From positions 1 through 20,456 of the forward strand of contig JAJDTN010000312.1 of assembly GCA_022827165.1 (NCBI GenBank): a stretch of DNA of 20,456 nt, given 5' to 3'. This stretch comes from Candidatus Latescibacterota bacterium. GTDB lineage: Bacteria > Latescibacterota > UBA2968 > UBA8231. Each line of letters starts with the position of its first letter. Positions within the stretch are counted from its first letter, which is position 1. Below, in pieces: positions 1-10,100 of this stretch. The translations under genes were made by a program, and so were the position numbers. Below the pieces are notes generated by a model that worked only from the letters and a program-made list of their open reading frames with translations, ran no database searches and was not told where the DNA came from.

Positions 1-1279
1 CGGCGCCGGCCTCGGCGTCGCGCTCCCGCAGGGCGGTCTCCACGGCGGCCGGCAGCAGCCGCCCCAGGGTGTCGGCGTCGCCGGAGTAGTCGTGGTAGGC
101 CTCCAGGCAGACCGGGAAAGGGCGGTCCCCGGCCAGGGGCCGGAGCGGGTCCGGGGCCCGCCCCAGGAGGGTGGCCCGGCCGGCGGCGAGGTGGCCGGTG
201 CGCACGGCGTCGGCCAGCAGCAGGGCGCGGGTTCCCCACCAGTCGCAGGCCGCCGGCGGCGGACGGGTGAGGTAAGCGTCGAGGCGGCTGCCCTGCAGAG
301 AGGGGGGACCCGCCTCCCAGGCCAGGTCGTGCTCCGGGGTGACGGACAGGGCGGCTGGCCCGCCGGCGGGGACGAAGCGCTCGCTCAGGGCCAGGCGCTC
401 GATGGCGACCTCCTCCTCGAAGCCGCTCAGGCGCACGACCAGGTAGCGGCAGGGCACCGGCGTCAGCCCGTACCACTCCTGCCGGCCGGAGGCGCACACG
501 TACCGCAGCCCGTGGTCGATACGCCCCCAGGCGGCCGCGGCGCCGATCTCGACGACACCGCCCCGCCCCTCGCGCAACTGCAGACACGGATAGCCGGTGA
601 CGACGCGCCCGAAGTCGAGGACGAAAGCGACGGCCCGATGGCTGCCGGTGAGCACCGAGGTCCGCCCCGTCAGGGCCAGCAGCTGGTCGCGATGGACGCA
701 CTTGCAGCCCCCCGGCCCCACGGAGGCCGGCGTGAAAGAGAGATCGCCTCCGGGGAGGGTTTCCTCGAAGACCGCGAAGCCGCGGGGGGCCGCCAGCCGC
801 TCTTCGGCCCGCGGTGCTTCGTGCAGCACCTCGATCCCCGGGGCGGTCTCCACGCCCTCCCAGTCCTCCTCCGCCGGGGGATCATCGAGGGCCGAGAAGC
901 GATCGCCGCCGGCCAGCGGGAAGGCCTGCCAGCGGAGGTCGGACTCGACGGCTTGAGGGGGACCACCGGCCACGCCCTTCAGGCGGCCGCGGCAGGCGAA
1001 CCACGGAGCCTGGCCGTCGGGGGGTGACCCGACGACGGCGAGCATCTCGTGGGGGCCGGCCTCCAGCACGCCTTCGAGCACCAGGGGCTGCCACAGGGGG
1101 CGCTCGGCGAGGGCGCCGCCGGGGGCGCCGCCGACCCGCACGCCGTCCACGTAGAGCTGCACGGGAGCGTTGGCGGCGATGCGCAGCCGGCCGCCGCGGC
1201 AAGGCCCCGAAAGGACCAGGCGGCGGCGCAGCAGGAGCGCGCCGCAACCGCCGCCGTGTCGGATGGGTCGATGGTTCAC
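1..1279 (-). CDS. GH78 alpha-L-rhamnosidase-like protein (3' end beyond window)
   Basis: This frame is open from a GTG at 1279 to the left edge, giving 426 residues and no stop. The N-terminal part resembles the beta-sandwich of GH78-type proteins: residues about 17-50 read like the usual RRxFxL...LRIAA...LYVDGxRVG pattern. Residues 221-231 (LDFGRVVTGYP) match the conserved DFGxxxxGyP strand of the rhamnosidase concanavalin-like domain, and CRYLVVRLSGF (277-287) matches the FRYxxxxg strand that ends it. The helical catalytic domain seems to begin near residue 310. The region that usually carries the CPxRE catalytic motif instead reads CDWWGTRALLLADA (345-358), so activity on rhamnosides is uncertain. 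No signal peptide is visible. The GTG has no clear ribosome binding site and lies 64 bases after the htrA stop. Codons remain open upstream into htrA, but no better start was seen. Confidence 0.72.
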   Translation of the reverse strand, partial: MNHRPIRHGGGCGALLLRRRLVLSGPCRGGRLRIAANAPVQLYVDGVRVGGAPGGALAERPLWQPLVLEGVLEAGPHEMLAVVGSPPDGQAPWFACRGRLKGVAGGPPQAVESDLRWQAFPLAGGDRFSALDDPPAEEDWEGVETAPGIEVLHEAPRAEERLAAPRGFAVFEETLPGGDLSFTPASVGPGGCKCVHRDQLLALTGRTSVLTGSHRAVAFVLDFGRVVTGYPCLQLREGRGGVVEIGAAAAWGRIDHGLRYVCASGRQEWYGLTPVPCRYLVVRLSGFEEEVAIERLALSERFVPAGGPAALSVTPEHDLAWEAGPPSLQGSRLDAYLTRPPPAACDWWGTRALLLADAVRTGHLAAGRATLLGRAPDPLRPLAGDRPFPVCLEAYHDYSGDADTLGRLLPAAVETALRERDAEAGA

Positions 1280-1343
1280 GGACGGTAGAACGGGATTGCC
1301 GTCGCCGCCGTCAAGCGGCCGTCCGTCCGCAGAGAGGTCGGAC

Positions 1344-2780
1344 CTACTCGGGAATCCTCAGGGAGACGATGTCGGTGAGCGTGCCCTCCCGCACCTTCCG
1401 GCGGATCAGCAGCAGCGCCCGGCCGCCGGCCTCTTCGATGGCTTTCCGGTACTCGCGGACGCTGCCCACGGGCTCGCGGTCGATCTCGATGATCAGGTCC
1501 CCGCGCCGCAGACCCGCCCGGGCGGCCGGGGAGCCGCGCTGCACCCTGGTGATGACGACCCCCTCCTCCTCCTCCTCGGAGAAACCGAGACGGTGGGCGA
1601 CCTCCTCGGTCAGCTCCCGCACCGCCAGACCCAGCTTCTCCTGCTCACGGGGCGTCTCCGGGGTGGAGCCTCGGCGTTCCTCGTCCAGCGGGGCGAGCTC
1701 GGCGGTGAGCGTGCGCTGCCGGCCCTCGCGCAGCACCGTGAGCTGCACCTCGGTGCCGGGCGGCTGATGGGCGATGTAGCTCTTCAGCGCCGCGGGACCG
1801 TCGGTGGGCACCTCGTCGACGGCGACGATCACGTCGTAGGGCTTCAGACCCGCCTCCTCGGCGGGCGTGTCCTCCTTGACCTCGGTGACCAGCACCCCCT
1901 TGCGGGTGTCCAGGTCGAGGGAGGCCGACAGGTCCGAATCGATCTCGCCCATGTAGATTCCCAGCATGCCGCGGCGCACCTCTCCATGCTCGACGAGCTG
2001 ATCCATGACCTTGCGCGCCAGGTTCACGGGGATGGCGAAGCCGATCCCCTGGTAACCGCCGGAGCGCGAGGCGATGGCGGTGTTGATGCCCACCAGCTCT
2101 CCGCCCAGGTCGATCAGAGCGCCGCCGGAGTTGCCCGGGTTGATGGCAGCGTCGGTCTGGATGTAGTCCTCGTACTCGGAGACCCGGGGGCCGCGGCCCA
2201 GGGCGCTGACGATGCCCGAGGTCACGGTGTGCAGCTGGCCGAAGGGATTGCCCACGGCCACCACCCACTCGCCCACGTCGAGCTGGTCCGAGTCGCCGAA
2301 GGCGAGGAAGGGCAGGTCCTCGTCGGCCTCGATCTTGAGCAACGCCAGGTCGGTCCCCGGGTCGCGGCCGATGATGCGGGGATCGAAGGTGCGCCCGTCG
2401 GAGAGCTCCACCTGGATGCGGTCGGCGGGGGAGTCCGTCGGGCGCCAGCCGCCCGAGATCACGTGGTTGTTGGTGAGGATGTGTCCGTCGGCCGACACGA
2501 TCACCCCGGACCCGAGGCCCTTCTGCAGGCCCCCCTCCGGCTGCCGGAAGGGGAAGAAGTCCTCGAAGGGGGAACGGGGCTGCACCTCGGGCTGGATGCG
2601 GACCATCTCCTTCTCGGTCTTCACCGCCACCACCGCCGGCTTCACCGACTCGGACAGCTCGGCGAAGGCGTCGGACAGGCGCTGCAACTGCTCCAGGCCG
2701 GTGGCGGCCGCCGCGGGTGGCGGCGCCTGGATGGACCACAGGACGGCGGCCGTCAGGGCCGCCAGCGTCGTTCTCGTCAT
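1344..2780 (-). CDS. degP: HtrA/DegP-family periplasmic serine protease with two PDZ domains
   Basis: This 478-residue protein is a trypsin-like protease/chaperone that degrades or holds misfolded envelope proteins. A signal peptide covers about residues 1-26 (hydrophobic LAALTAAVLW, then PPPAAAA). The protease domain carries the full catalytic triad: His106 in TNNHVI, Asp144 in PGTDLALLKI and Ser218 in NPGNSGGAL. Two PDZ domains follow, at about residues 270-365 and 385-475. An acidic run (SEEEEEG, about 401-407) lies within the second. Length and architecture are typical of DegP/DegQ/MucD-type proteins. The ATG start is preceded by a GAGGTG ribosome binding site about 8 bases upstream. It lies 36 bases after the clpB stop, so the two are probably cotranscribed and link cytoplasmic disaggregation with periplasmic quality control. 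Which Deg paralogue it is cannot be settled from sequence alone. Confidence 0.95.
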   Translation of the reverse strand: MTRTTLAALTAAVLWSIQAPPPAAAATGLEQLQRLSDAFAELSESVKPAVVAVKTEKEMVRIQPEVQPRSPFEDFFPFRQPEGGLQKGLGSGVIVSADGHILTNNHVISGGWRPTDSPADRIQVELSDGRTFDPRIIGRDPGTDLALLKIEADEDLPFLAFGDSDQLDVGEWVVAVGNPFGQLHTVTSGIVSALGRGPRVSEYEDYIQTDAAINPGNSGGALIDLGGELVGINTAIASRSGGYQGIGFAIPVNLARKVMDQLVEHGEVRRGMLGIYMGEIDSDLSASLDLDTRKGVLVTEVKEDTPAEEAGLKPYDVIVAVDEVPTDGPAALKSYIAHQPPGTEVQLTVLREGRQRTLTAELAPLDEERRGSTPETPREQEKLGLAVRELTEEVAHRLGFSEEEEEGVVITRVQRGSPAARAGLRRGDLIIEIDREPVGSVREYRKAIEEAGGRALLLIRRKVREGTLTDIVSLRIPE

Positions 2781-2816
2781 CTTGGCTTCACCTCTTCTCT
2801 CAAGGGTTCGAAGTTA

Positions 2817-5453
<2,637 letters not shown>

Positions 5454-5477
5454 CGCTCCTGGTGACAGCGGCGATGG

Positions 5478-5493
5478 TGCAAAAGCCGTACCC
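5478..5493 (-). promoter_or_regulatory. Candidate sigma-54 (-24/-12) promoter of clpB
   Basis: Read on the minus strand, this site is GGGTACG-GCTT-TTGCA. The known RpoN consensus is TGGCACG-N4-TTGCA/T, so 10 of 12 defined positions match, including the invariant GG and GC doublets with exactly ten bases between them. Initiation would fall near 5467, giving a leader of about 13 bases that contains the AGGAG ribosome binding site at 5456-5460. No convincing sigma-70 or sigma-32 promoter and no CIRCE element was seen in the same gap. The match is by eye only. Neither rpoN nor an enhancer-binding activator lies in this window. Confidence 0.5.
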
Positions 5494-5505
5494 CAGGCGA
5501 CACCC

Positions 5506-5518
5506 TGCCGGATCGGCA
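5506..5518. promoter_or_regulatory. Palindrome TGCC-N5-GGCA, proximal copy upstream of clpB
   Basis: The plus strand reads TGCCGGATCGGCA, the core of a perfect 6-base inverted repeat (CTGCCG/CGGCAG, 5505-5510 and 5514-5519) with a 3-base loop. It lies roughly 40-50 bases upstream of the predicted clpB start point. Its half-sites match those of the second palindrome at 5550-5562, which suggests a protein-binding site rather than only an RNA hairpin. Confidence 0.4.
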
Positions 5519-5549
5519 GAATCCGACGAGGCCCAGGAGGCTCCGGCGG

Positions 5550-5562
5550 TGCCGATCAGGCA
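5550..5562. promoter_or_regulatory. Palindrome TGCC-N5-GGCA, distal copy upstream of clpB
   Basis: The plus strand reads TGCCGATCAGGCA, inside a longer inverted repeat GGTGCC/GGCACC (5548-5553 and 5559-5564). It has the same half-sites and five-base spacer as the copy at 5506-5518. The two centres are 44 bases apart, about four helical turns. It would sit about 83-95 bases upstream of the predicted clpB start, a usual distance for an enhancer-binding activator. Confidence 0.4.
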
Positions 5563-5628
5563 CCCCGCGGCAAGTGTGACCGGAAGACCTGGCGCACCGG
5601 GCGGCCTCAGGGCTGCCGTTGCAGACGG

Positions 5629-5646
5629 GGCCCCGGCTCCGGGGCC
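5629..5646 (-). terminator. GC-rich hairpin just after ppk2 (possible terminator)
   Basis: GGCCCCGG and CCGGGGCC (5629-5636 and 5639-5646) form a perfect inverted repeat that starts 5 bases beyond the ppk2 stop codon. No T-run follows it on the minus strand, so it is not a classical intrinsic terminator. It could pause or stabilise the 3' end of the ppk2 message. Confidence 0.35.
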
Positions 5647-5651
5647 GCGCC

Positions 5652-6497
5652 TCAATACACTTCGGGGACGAAGTGCTGCTCCTCACGCGGCGGACGCTGG
5701 TAGGGCTCCTCATCGGCGCGCGGCGGCAAGGTGACTTCGGGAAGGGTGATGTCCTCGTGGGGGATCGCCTTGAGGATGTCGCGGATGCAGTTCAGCCGCG
5801 CCTTCTGCTTCTCGTCGGAGAGCACCACCCTCCAGGGCGCCTCCTCGATATCGGTGTAGAAGAAGGTCTCGTCCTTGGCCCGGGAGAAGTGGACCCAGCG
5901 ATCGCGCTCCGCCAGGTCGATGTCGCTCAGCTTCCAGCGCTTCCGCGGCTCGTTGACGCGCGCCTGGAAGCGCTTCTCCTGCTCCTCGGCGCTGACGGAG
6001 AACCAGTACTTGAGGAGGATGATGCCGTCGCGCACCAGCATGCGCTCGAATTCGGGGCACGAGCGCAGGAACTCGCGGTACTGCCTGTCGGTGCAGAACC
6101 CCATCACCTTCTCCACGCCGGAGCGGTTGTACCAGCTGCGGTCGAAGATGACGATCTCCCCGGCCGATGGCAGGTGGGAGATGTAGCGCTGGAAATACCA
6201 CTGGGAACGCTCGCGGTCGGAGGGCTTGGCCAGGGCCACGACGCGGCAGCCCCGGGGGTTGAGGGGCTCGGTGATGCGCTTGATCGCCCCGCCCTTGCCG
6301 GCCCCTCCGCGGCCCTCGAAGACGAGGACCACCCGAAGGTCGCGGTCCTTGATCCAGTACTGGAGGTTGACGAGCTCGTTCTGCAGCCGCTGCAGCTCAC
6401 GATCGTAGAACCCGCTCTTCAGACGGCCGTCCTTCCTGTAGATGTCCCCGTCCACGCCGTTCCCGTGGCCCTGTTCCCGCTTCCTGGTCTTGCTCAT
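5652..6497 (-). CDS. ppk2: Polyphosphate kinase 2 (PPK2 family)
   Basis: This 281-residue protein belongs to the PPK2 family, which moves phosphate between polyphosphate and nucleotides, commonly regenerating nucleoside di- or triphosphates. A P-loop lies at residues 61-70 (EGRGGAGKGG). A Walker B-like motif FDRSWYNRSGVEKVMGF covers 118-134. The lid region includes RVNEPRKRWKLSDID (about 180-194). Single-domain length and the GKGG/FDRSWYNR motifs fit the family well. The P-loop reads GRGGAGKGG where most relatives have an Asp (GRDAAGKGG). The ATG has a strong AGGAGG site 8 bases upstream. It follows the beta-barrel gene after 69 bases and precedes the stress genes clpB and htrA, which suits a stress or energy-buffering role. 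Nucleotide preference (ADP, GDP or AMP) cannot be read from the sequence. Confidence 0.93.
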   Translation of the reverse strand: MSKTRKREQGHGNGVDGDIYRKDGRLKSGFYDRELQRLQNELVNLQYWIKDRDLRVVLVFEGRGGAGKGGAIKRITEPLNPRGCRVVALAKPSDRERSQWYFQRYISHLPSAGEIVIFDRSWYNRSGVEKVMGFCTDRQYREFLRSCPEFERMLVRDGIILLKYWFSVSAEEQEKRFQARVNEPRKRWKLSDIDLAERDRWVHFSRAKDETFFYTDIEEAPWRVVLSDEKQKARLNCIRDILKAIPHEDITLPEVTLPPRADEEPYQRPPREEQHFVPEVY

Positions 6498-6511
6498 GGG
6501 GAGATTCCTCC

Positions 6512-6552
6512 TGCCGGCCCCGAAAGGTAGCGGAACGCTTGGCGGGCCGGCA
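6512..6552. repeat. Inverted repeat between the barrel gene and ppk2
   Basis: TGCCGGCCC (6512-6520) and GGGCCGGCA (6544-6552) are perfect 9-base inverted repeats separated by 23 bases. They occupy most of the 69-base gap and abut the ppk2 ribosome binding site (6507-6512). No T-run follows, so this is not a clear terminator. It could be a weak 3' structure or a binding site. Confidence 0.3.
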
Positions 6553-6566
6553 ACGCACCGGCGCCT

Positions 6567-7949
6567 TCAGCGGATGAGGCTGAACCGGAAGAACGTGAGG
6601 GACAGGGCCGAGCCCTTGGACGAGCCGGGCACCAGCCCCCCCCGGGTGGCGTAGGCGAAGTCGAAGAGCTCCAGCTCCGTGCCGCGGATGGTGAACGGTC
6701 CGAAGGCGAAGCCGACGGCGGTGCTGGAGCTGCGGCCTCCGAGGGAGATGCCCGAGCGCGCCGGGAACCAGGATACCAGCCTGTATTCGGCGCCGAAGGA
6801 GATCCTGGGCGTTGTCGTCAGCCCGAACCCTTCGCTCAGGGCCTGATCGTAGTTGCCGAGCAGGGTCAACTGTGAGGTCTGCCGGCGGGCCACGCCGACG
6901 CGCAGAAGGGCCGGCAGGGACCGCGAGAAACTCCGTTCGCCGACCTTCTCCAGGTGCTCCTCGACGCCGTCCCCGTTGAGGTCGTCCTTGTCGACGATGT
7001 CCCAGATGTTCTCCACGTCGAGAAGACGGGTCACCCGGAGGCCGCTGGCGGCGGCGTAGAACGAGTCCTGCTGCGCCGCGATGTTCCAGGTCATGGCGTC
7101 GAGCAGGTTGAGCACGCCGAGGCCGAAGGTCGTTCGGTGGTCCCGGGTCACTCCGGCGAGGCCGAGGTCGATGCCGAACCCGAGGCCGCCTCCGTACTGG
7201 GCCAGGCCCTGCAGGTCGTCCAGCTCCGCCCCCACGGGAAGGACCTCCAGCACGCCGCTGGTCTCCACCACCTCGCCGTAGGCGCCGCCGAGAAGCTTGA
7301 AGGTCATCCCGAGGGAGAGCTCCCCCAGGTAGGGCTCCAGCCGGGGCGGCAGCCACGGACGGGCGCCCGACCAGTTGAGGCTGGCCACGGCCCAGCCCGA
7401 ACCGTCCCAGTCGGAGATGTCGTAGGGGCGGTCGAACTCGTTGCCGTAGAACATCAGGTGGAAGATGTCCTTCGGCAGCTCGCCCTCCACGCCGACGGCC
7501 AGGCCGGTGGTGACGGCGGCGTGGATCCCCCAGGGCATGGCAAAGGCGGCGCCGCCGTTGAGGGGGACGCCGGCGATGACCGAAGGCATGAGGTCGAGGT
7601 TGAACCCGAGGCCGCTCCCCGGGACCTCGCCGAGCAGATCCTGCTTGTCGCGGTCGGTGAGGATGTGCTGATCGTCGGTGAAGTGGTCGTTGTAGGCCTT
7701 CACCGAGAAGGCGTTGTTCTCGGCCACCAGGCCGACGCCGGCGGCCAGCATCTCCCACTTGAAGCGCGGACTGGTCCTCAAGCCCAGGTTGGCGGGGTTC
7801 CAGAACGCGGCCTCCGGACCCCGGGCCAGGGCCGTGTACGACCTCCCGAGGGCGAGGGCCCGGGCCGAGCTGTCCCCGACGACGCCGAAGGCTCCCGTGG
7901 CGGTCAGGCAGACGGCGAGGAGGACGCGGACGGCGGCGGGACCGGTCAT
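6567..7949 (-). CDS. PorV/TraF-like outer-membrane beta-barrel protein
   Basis: This 460-residue protein has a signal peptide (residues 1 to about 22, ending TATGAFG). The motif GDSSARALALGRSYTALARGP...FWNPANLGL (about 25-57) is typical of PorV/PorQ/UPF0164 or TraF-like barrels of the FCB and spirochaete lineages. The rest alternates glycine- and aromatic-rich amphipathic strands (for example YGGGLGFGIDLGLAG and ISFGAEYRLVSWF) and ends in an aromatic beta strand, LSLTFFRFSLIR. An EF-hand-like loop, DLNGDGVEEHLE, lies at 323-334. The ATG overlaps the stop of the upstream lipoprotein gene (ATGA), so the two products are probably made together. The cargo or partner is unknown. Family members include transport barrels and secretion-associated shuttles, and this sequence does not say which. 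Assignment is by motif and architecture. Confidence 0.72.
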   Translation of the reverse strand: MTGPAAVRVLLAVCLTATGAFGVVGDSSARALALGRSYTALARGPEAAFWNPANLGLRTSPRFKWEMLAAGVGLVAENNAFSVKAYNDHFTDDQHILTDRDKQDLLGEVPGSGLGFNLDLMPSVIAGVPLNGGAAFAMPWGIHAAVTTGLAVGVEGELPKDIFHLMFYGNEFDRPYDISDWDGSGWAVASLNWSGARPWLPPRLEPYLGELSLGMTFKLLGGAYGEVVETSGVLEVLPVGAELDDLQGLAQYGGGLGFGIDLGLAGVTRDHRTTFGLGVLNLLDAMTWNIAAQQDSFYAAASGLRVTRLLDVENIWDIVDKDDLNGDGVEEHLEKVGERSFSRSLPALLRVGVARRQTSQLTLLGNYDQALSEGFGLTTTPRISFGAEYRLVSWFPARSGISLGGRSSSTAVGFAFGPFTIRGTELELFDFAYATRGGLVPGSSKGSALSLTFFRFSLIR

Positions 7950-10084
7950 TCGACGAGGGACTCGTTGAGCTCGATGAAGATCTCGGCCTGCGCCTGAACG
8001 ACGACGATGTCGTCGCCGTGGATCTGGTCCCAGGTGGGCGATGCCAGGCGGACCTTGACCCCGCTGTACAGGGTCCGCACCCGGCTGTCGGGGTCCGCGG
8101 GCCCCGGGTCGGCGGGGTCGATGTCGAGGAGCAGGCGCAGGTCGTCGGCGGTCAGGAAGACCTGGCGGATGCCGGGCGCGTCCGGGTCGACGCCGAAGTA
8201 CTGCCCGTCCTCCTTGGGAAGGGTCAGGATCGGATCGGAGAACACGAGGCCGGGATCGTAGGCGGTGAACAGGCGCACGCCGATGGCCAGGGGGGTCTTG
8301 TTGAGTACCGTCGTCGTCACCACCGCGCCCTCGATGTTGGCGTTGATCCGCCGACGGGCCTCGGCGTCGGTGAAAGCCCCCTGGGAGCGCGGGCTGCTCT
8401 CGAACCAGGAGGTGTCGGCCAGCAGGCGGGCGGGGGCCTCGAAGGCCACCTTGTCGAGGCGGATCCAGTGATCGGCGGCGACCCGGGAGGTGTCCCCCTC
8501 GAACCCCGCGCCGATGAGGATGGAGTCGGTGTGCACGGTGACCCGGGTGGGCAGGAAGTCGAGGAAGGGGGTGAGCCGGCCGGGGGCGACATCGATCGAG
8601 CGCGTCACCGGGTCGGCCGGTGAACCCGCCTCGGTGTCGAGGCGCAGCTGCAAGGTCCGCTCCAGCCCGGCCGAGTCCGGTATCGCCGAGTCGGTCCCGA
8701 CGACGCGGAGGTCCAGGCGTCCGGGCACGCCCACGGCGCTGGTGTAGGTCACCCTCATGCCCGCCGAATCGAAGGCCACGGCGTTGATCGTGTCGGCCCC
8801 CGCGGGCAGGTCGATGTAGCGCGTCCGCGGCTCGATCGCGGGCAGTTGAAGGCGATCGAACCGGCCGCTGACCTCGCGGAAGGTCAGCTTCTCCGGGACC
8901 GTCTCCACGATCAGCGCCGCCTCCGGGCGCAGGGTCACCGCCGCCTCCGACCGGTGGGTGCGGCCCGTGTACCCGACGCGCATCTCCAGTGGATCGTCCG
9001 GCCGGAAGACGTGGCCGTCGAGGGGGATCACGACCTCCCGGGAAGCACCCGCGCCAAGCCCGTCGATGACCCCGGCCGCCGAGACCCCGGTCGCCTCGTC
9101 GGCCACCTCGGGCAGCGCCAGGGTCACGTCCATCGCCACCGGCAGCTCGTTGGTGACCACCAGGCTCAGGCGGCCGCTCTCGATCAGGGCCCGGGTCAGC
9201 CGCAGGTGGTCCGCGGGGAGCGTGATCACGGCGGGCTCGTCGGGTGCCACCACCTGGGGCTCGATGGGGGCGGTGGCCTCGCGCACCCCCAGGCGGCTCA
9301 GCCCGAAGGTGACGGCGAGGGAGTCCTCCGCGCGCAGGGTGACGGTCTCCTCCGGCGCCTCCAGCCGGGCGCTCTCCAGGAGAAGGACCAGGTCCCCCGA
9401 GATCCGCCGGTCGGTGAGGTCGAAGACCGCGGCCCCGGTGCCCCCGGCGTCGATGCGGCGCACTTCTGCCGTCTGCACCGTGCGGCCCCCGTCGAGGAGG
9501 GCCAGCTCCAGGTCGACGAAGGCCAGGGGCAGGCCGTTGGCGATCGTCACGGTCAGGCTCCCCGAGGCCACCTCGAGGGACTCGACCCCCGGCAGGGGCA
9601 GCTCCAGCTCCAGGCCGGAGAGCGAGGTCTCCTCGGGGACCCGGATCTCCTGCCCGAGAAGCTCCGCGGGCAGAAACGCCCCGGCGGTGATCGGGGGCAG
9701 GACGATCTCCCGGCCGGCGAAAGCGATCTCCCCGAGGGGCGCGGCGAAGCGGGCGGGCTCGGGCGTGACGGCGAGGCGGCCGCCGACCTCGGACCGGCCC
9801 TCGAGGTCGCTGAACTCGCGGTCGTAGCGGAAGGCGATGCTGCCGTCGGCGCGGAGGGCGAGATAGTCGGCCTCCTCGGCGACGATCTCGGAGAGAGCCG
9901 TCGTGTCGTTGGCCACCGGAACGCGGAGGACGATGGACGACCGCGGAACCTGGGGCTTCTCCACGGCGCAGCCGGCGGCGATCAGCGCCGCCCCGAGAGC
10001 CGCGGCTACCGCGGCGGATCCAGGGCGCGGGCAGGCGGCCCCCCTGGGGATGTGCCGGGATGCCCTCTGGCGGCCGGTGGTCAT
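7946..10084 (-). CDS. Predicted lipoprotein of unknown function with repeated beta-sandwich units
   Basis: This 712-residue protein is not recognised as any named family. The N-terminus is Arg-rich, then a hydrophobic stretch (AAVAAALGAALIAAGC) ends in a lipobox-like Cys39, which predicts export and lipidation. The mature part is almost entirely short beta-strand-like segments. A similar unit recurs: SGSLTVTIANGLPLAFVDLEL (about 174-194), SGRLSLVVTNELPVAMDVTLAL (303-324) and, more weakly, IEGAVVTTTVLNKTPLAIGVRLF (584-606). Each has the form G-x-L-x-V-x-x-x-N-x-x-P-hydrophobic, which resembles LEA/WHy-type beta sandwiches. The ATG at 10084 is preferred over an upstream TTG at 10132, because it gives the export signal and avoids overlap with metK. 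It lies 16 bases after metK and overlaps the downstream barrel gene by 4 bases. A barrel-linked periplasmic or surface role is inferred from context only. Confidence 0.75.
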   Translation of the reverse strand: MTTGRQRASRHIPRGAACPRPGSAAVAAALGAALIAAGCAVEKPQVPRSSIVLRVPVANDTTALSEIVAEEADYLALRADGSIAFRYDREFSDLEGRSEVGGRLAVTPEPARFAAPLGEIAFAGREIVLPPITAGAFLPAELLGQEIRVPEETSLSGLELELPLPGVESLEVASGSLTVTIANGLPLAFVDLELALLDGGRTVQTAEVRRIDAGGTGAAVFDLTDRRISGDLVLLLESARLEAPEETVTLRAEDSLAVTFGLSRLGVREATAPIEPQVVAPDEPAVITLPADHLRLTRALIESGRLSLVVTNELPVAMDVTLALPEVADEATGVSAAGVIDGLGAGASREVVIPLDGHVFRPDDPLEMRVGYTGRTHRSEAAVTLRPEAALIVETVPEKLTFREVSGRFDRLQLPAIEPRTRYIDLPAGADTINAVAFDSAGMRVTYTSAVGVPGRLDLRVVGTDSAIPDSAGLERTLQLRLDTEAGSPADPVTRSIDVAPGRLTPFLDFLPTRVTVHTDSILIGAGFEGDTSRVAADHWIRLDKVAFEAPARLLADTSWFESSPRSQGAFTDAEARRRINANIEGAVVTTTVLNKTPLAIGVRLFTAYDPGLVFSDPILTLPKEDGQYFGVDPDAPGIRQVFLTADDLRLLLDIDPADPGPADPDSRVRTLYSGVKVRLASPTWDQIHGDDIVVVQAQAEIFIELNESLVE

Positions 10085-10100
10085 CTCCGCAAGCCGCGGC

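Noticed and set aside
92..1027. A 311-codon plus-strand frame near the left edge
   Set aside because: It lies opposite the rhamnosidase-like minus-strand frame, which shows conserved domain motifs and stays open to the edge. The plus-strand product is low-complexity.
1325..1343. Short inverted repeat GTCCG/CGGAC right after the htrA stop
   Set aside because: The stem is only 5 bases with a 9-base loop and no T-run, so it is not supportable as a terminator in DNA this GC-rich.
5454..5651. Heat-shock control elements (CIRCE or sigma-32 type) before clpB
   Set aside because: No TTAGCACTC-N9-GAGTGCTAA and no CTTGAA...CCCCAT pattern was found. Only the sigma-54-like site and palindromes stood out.
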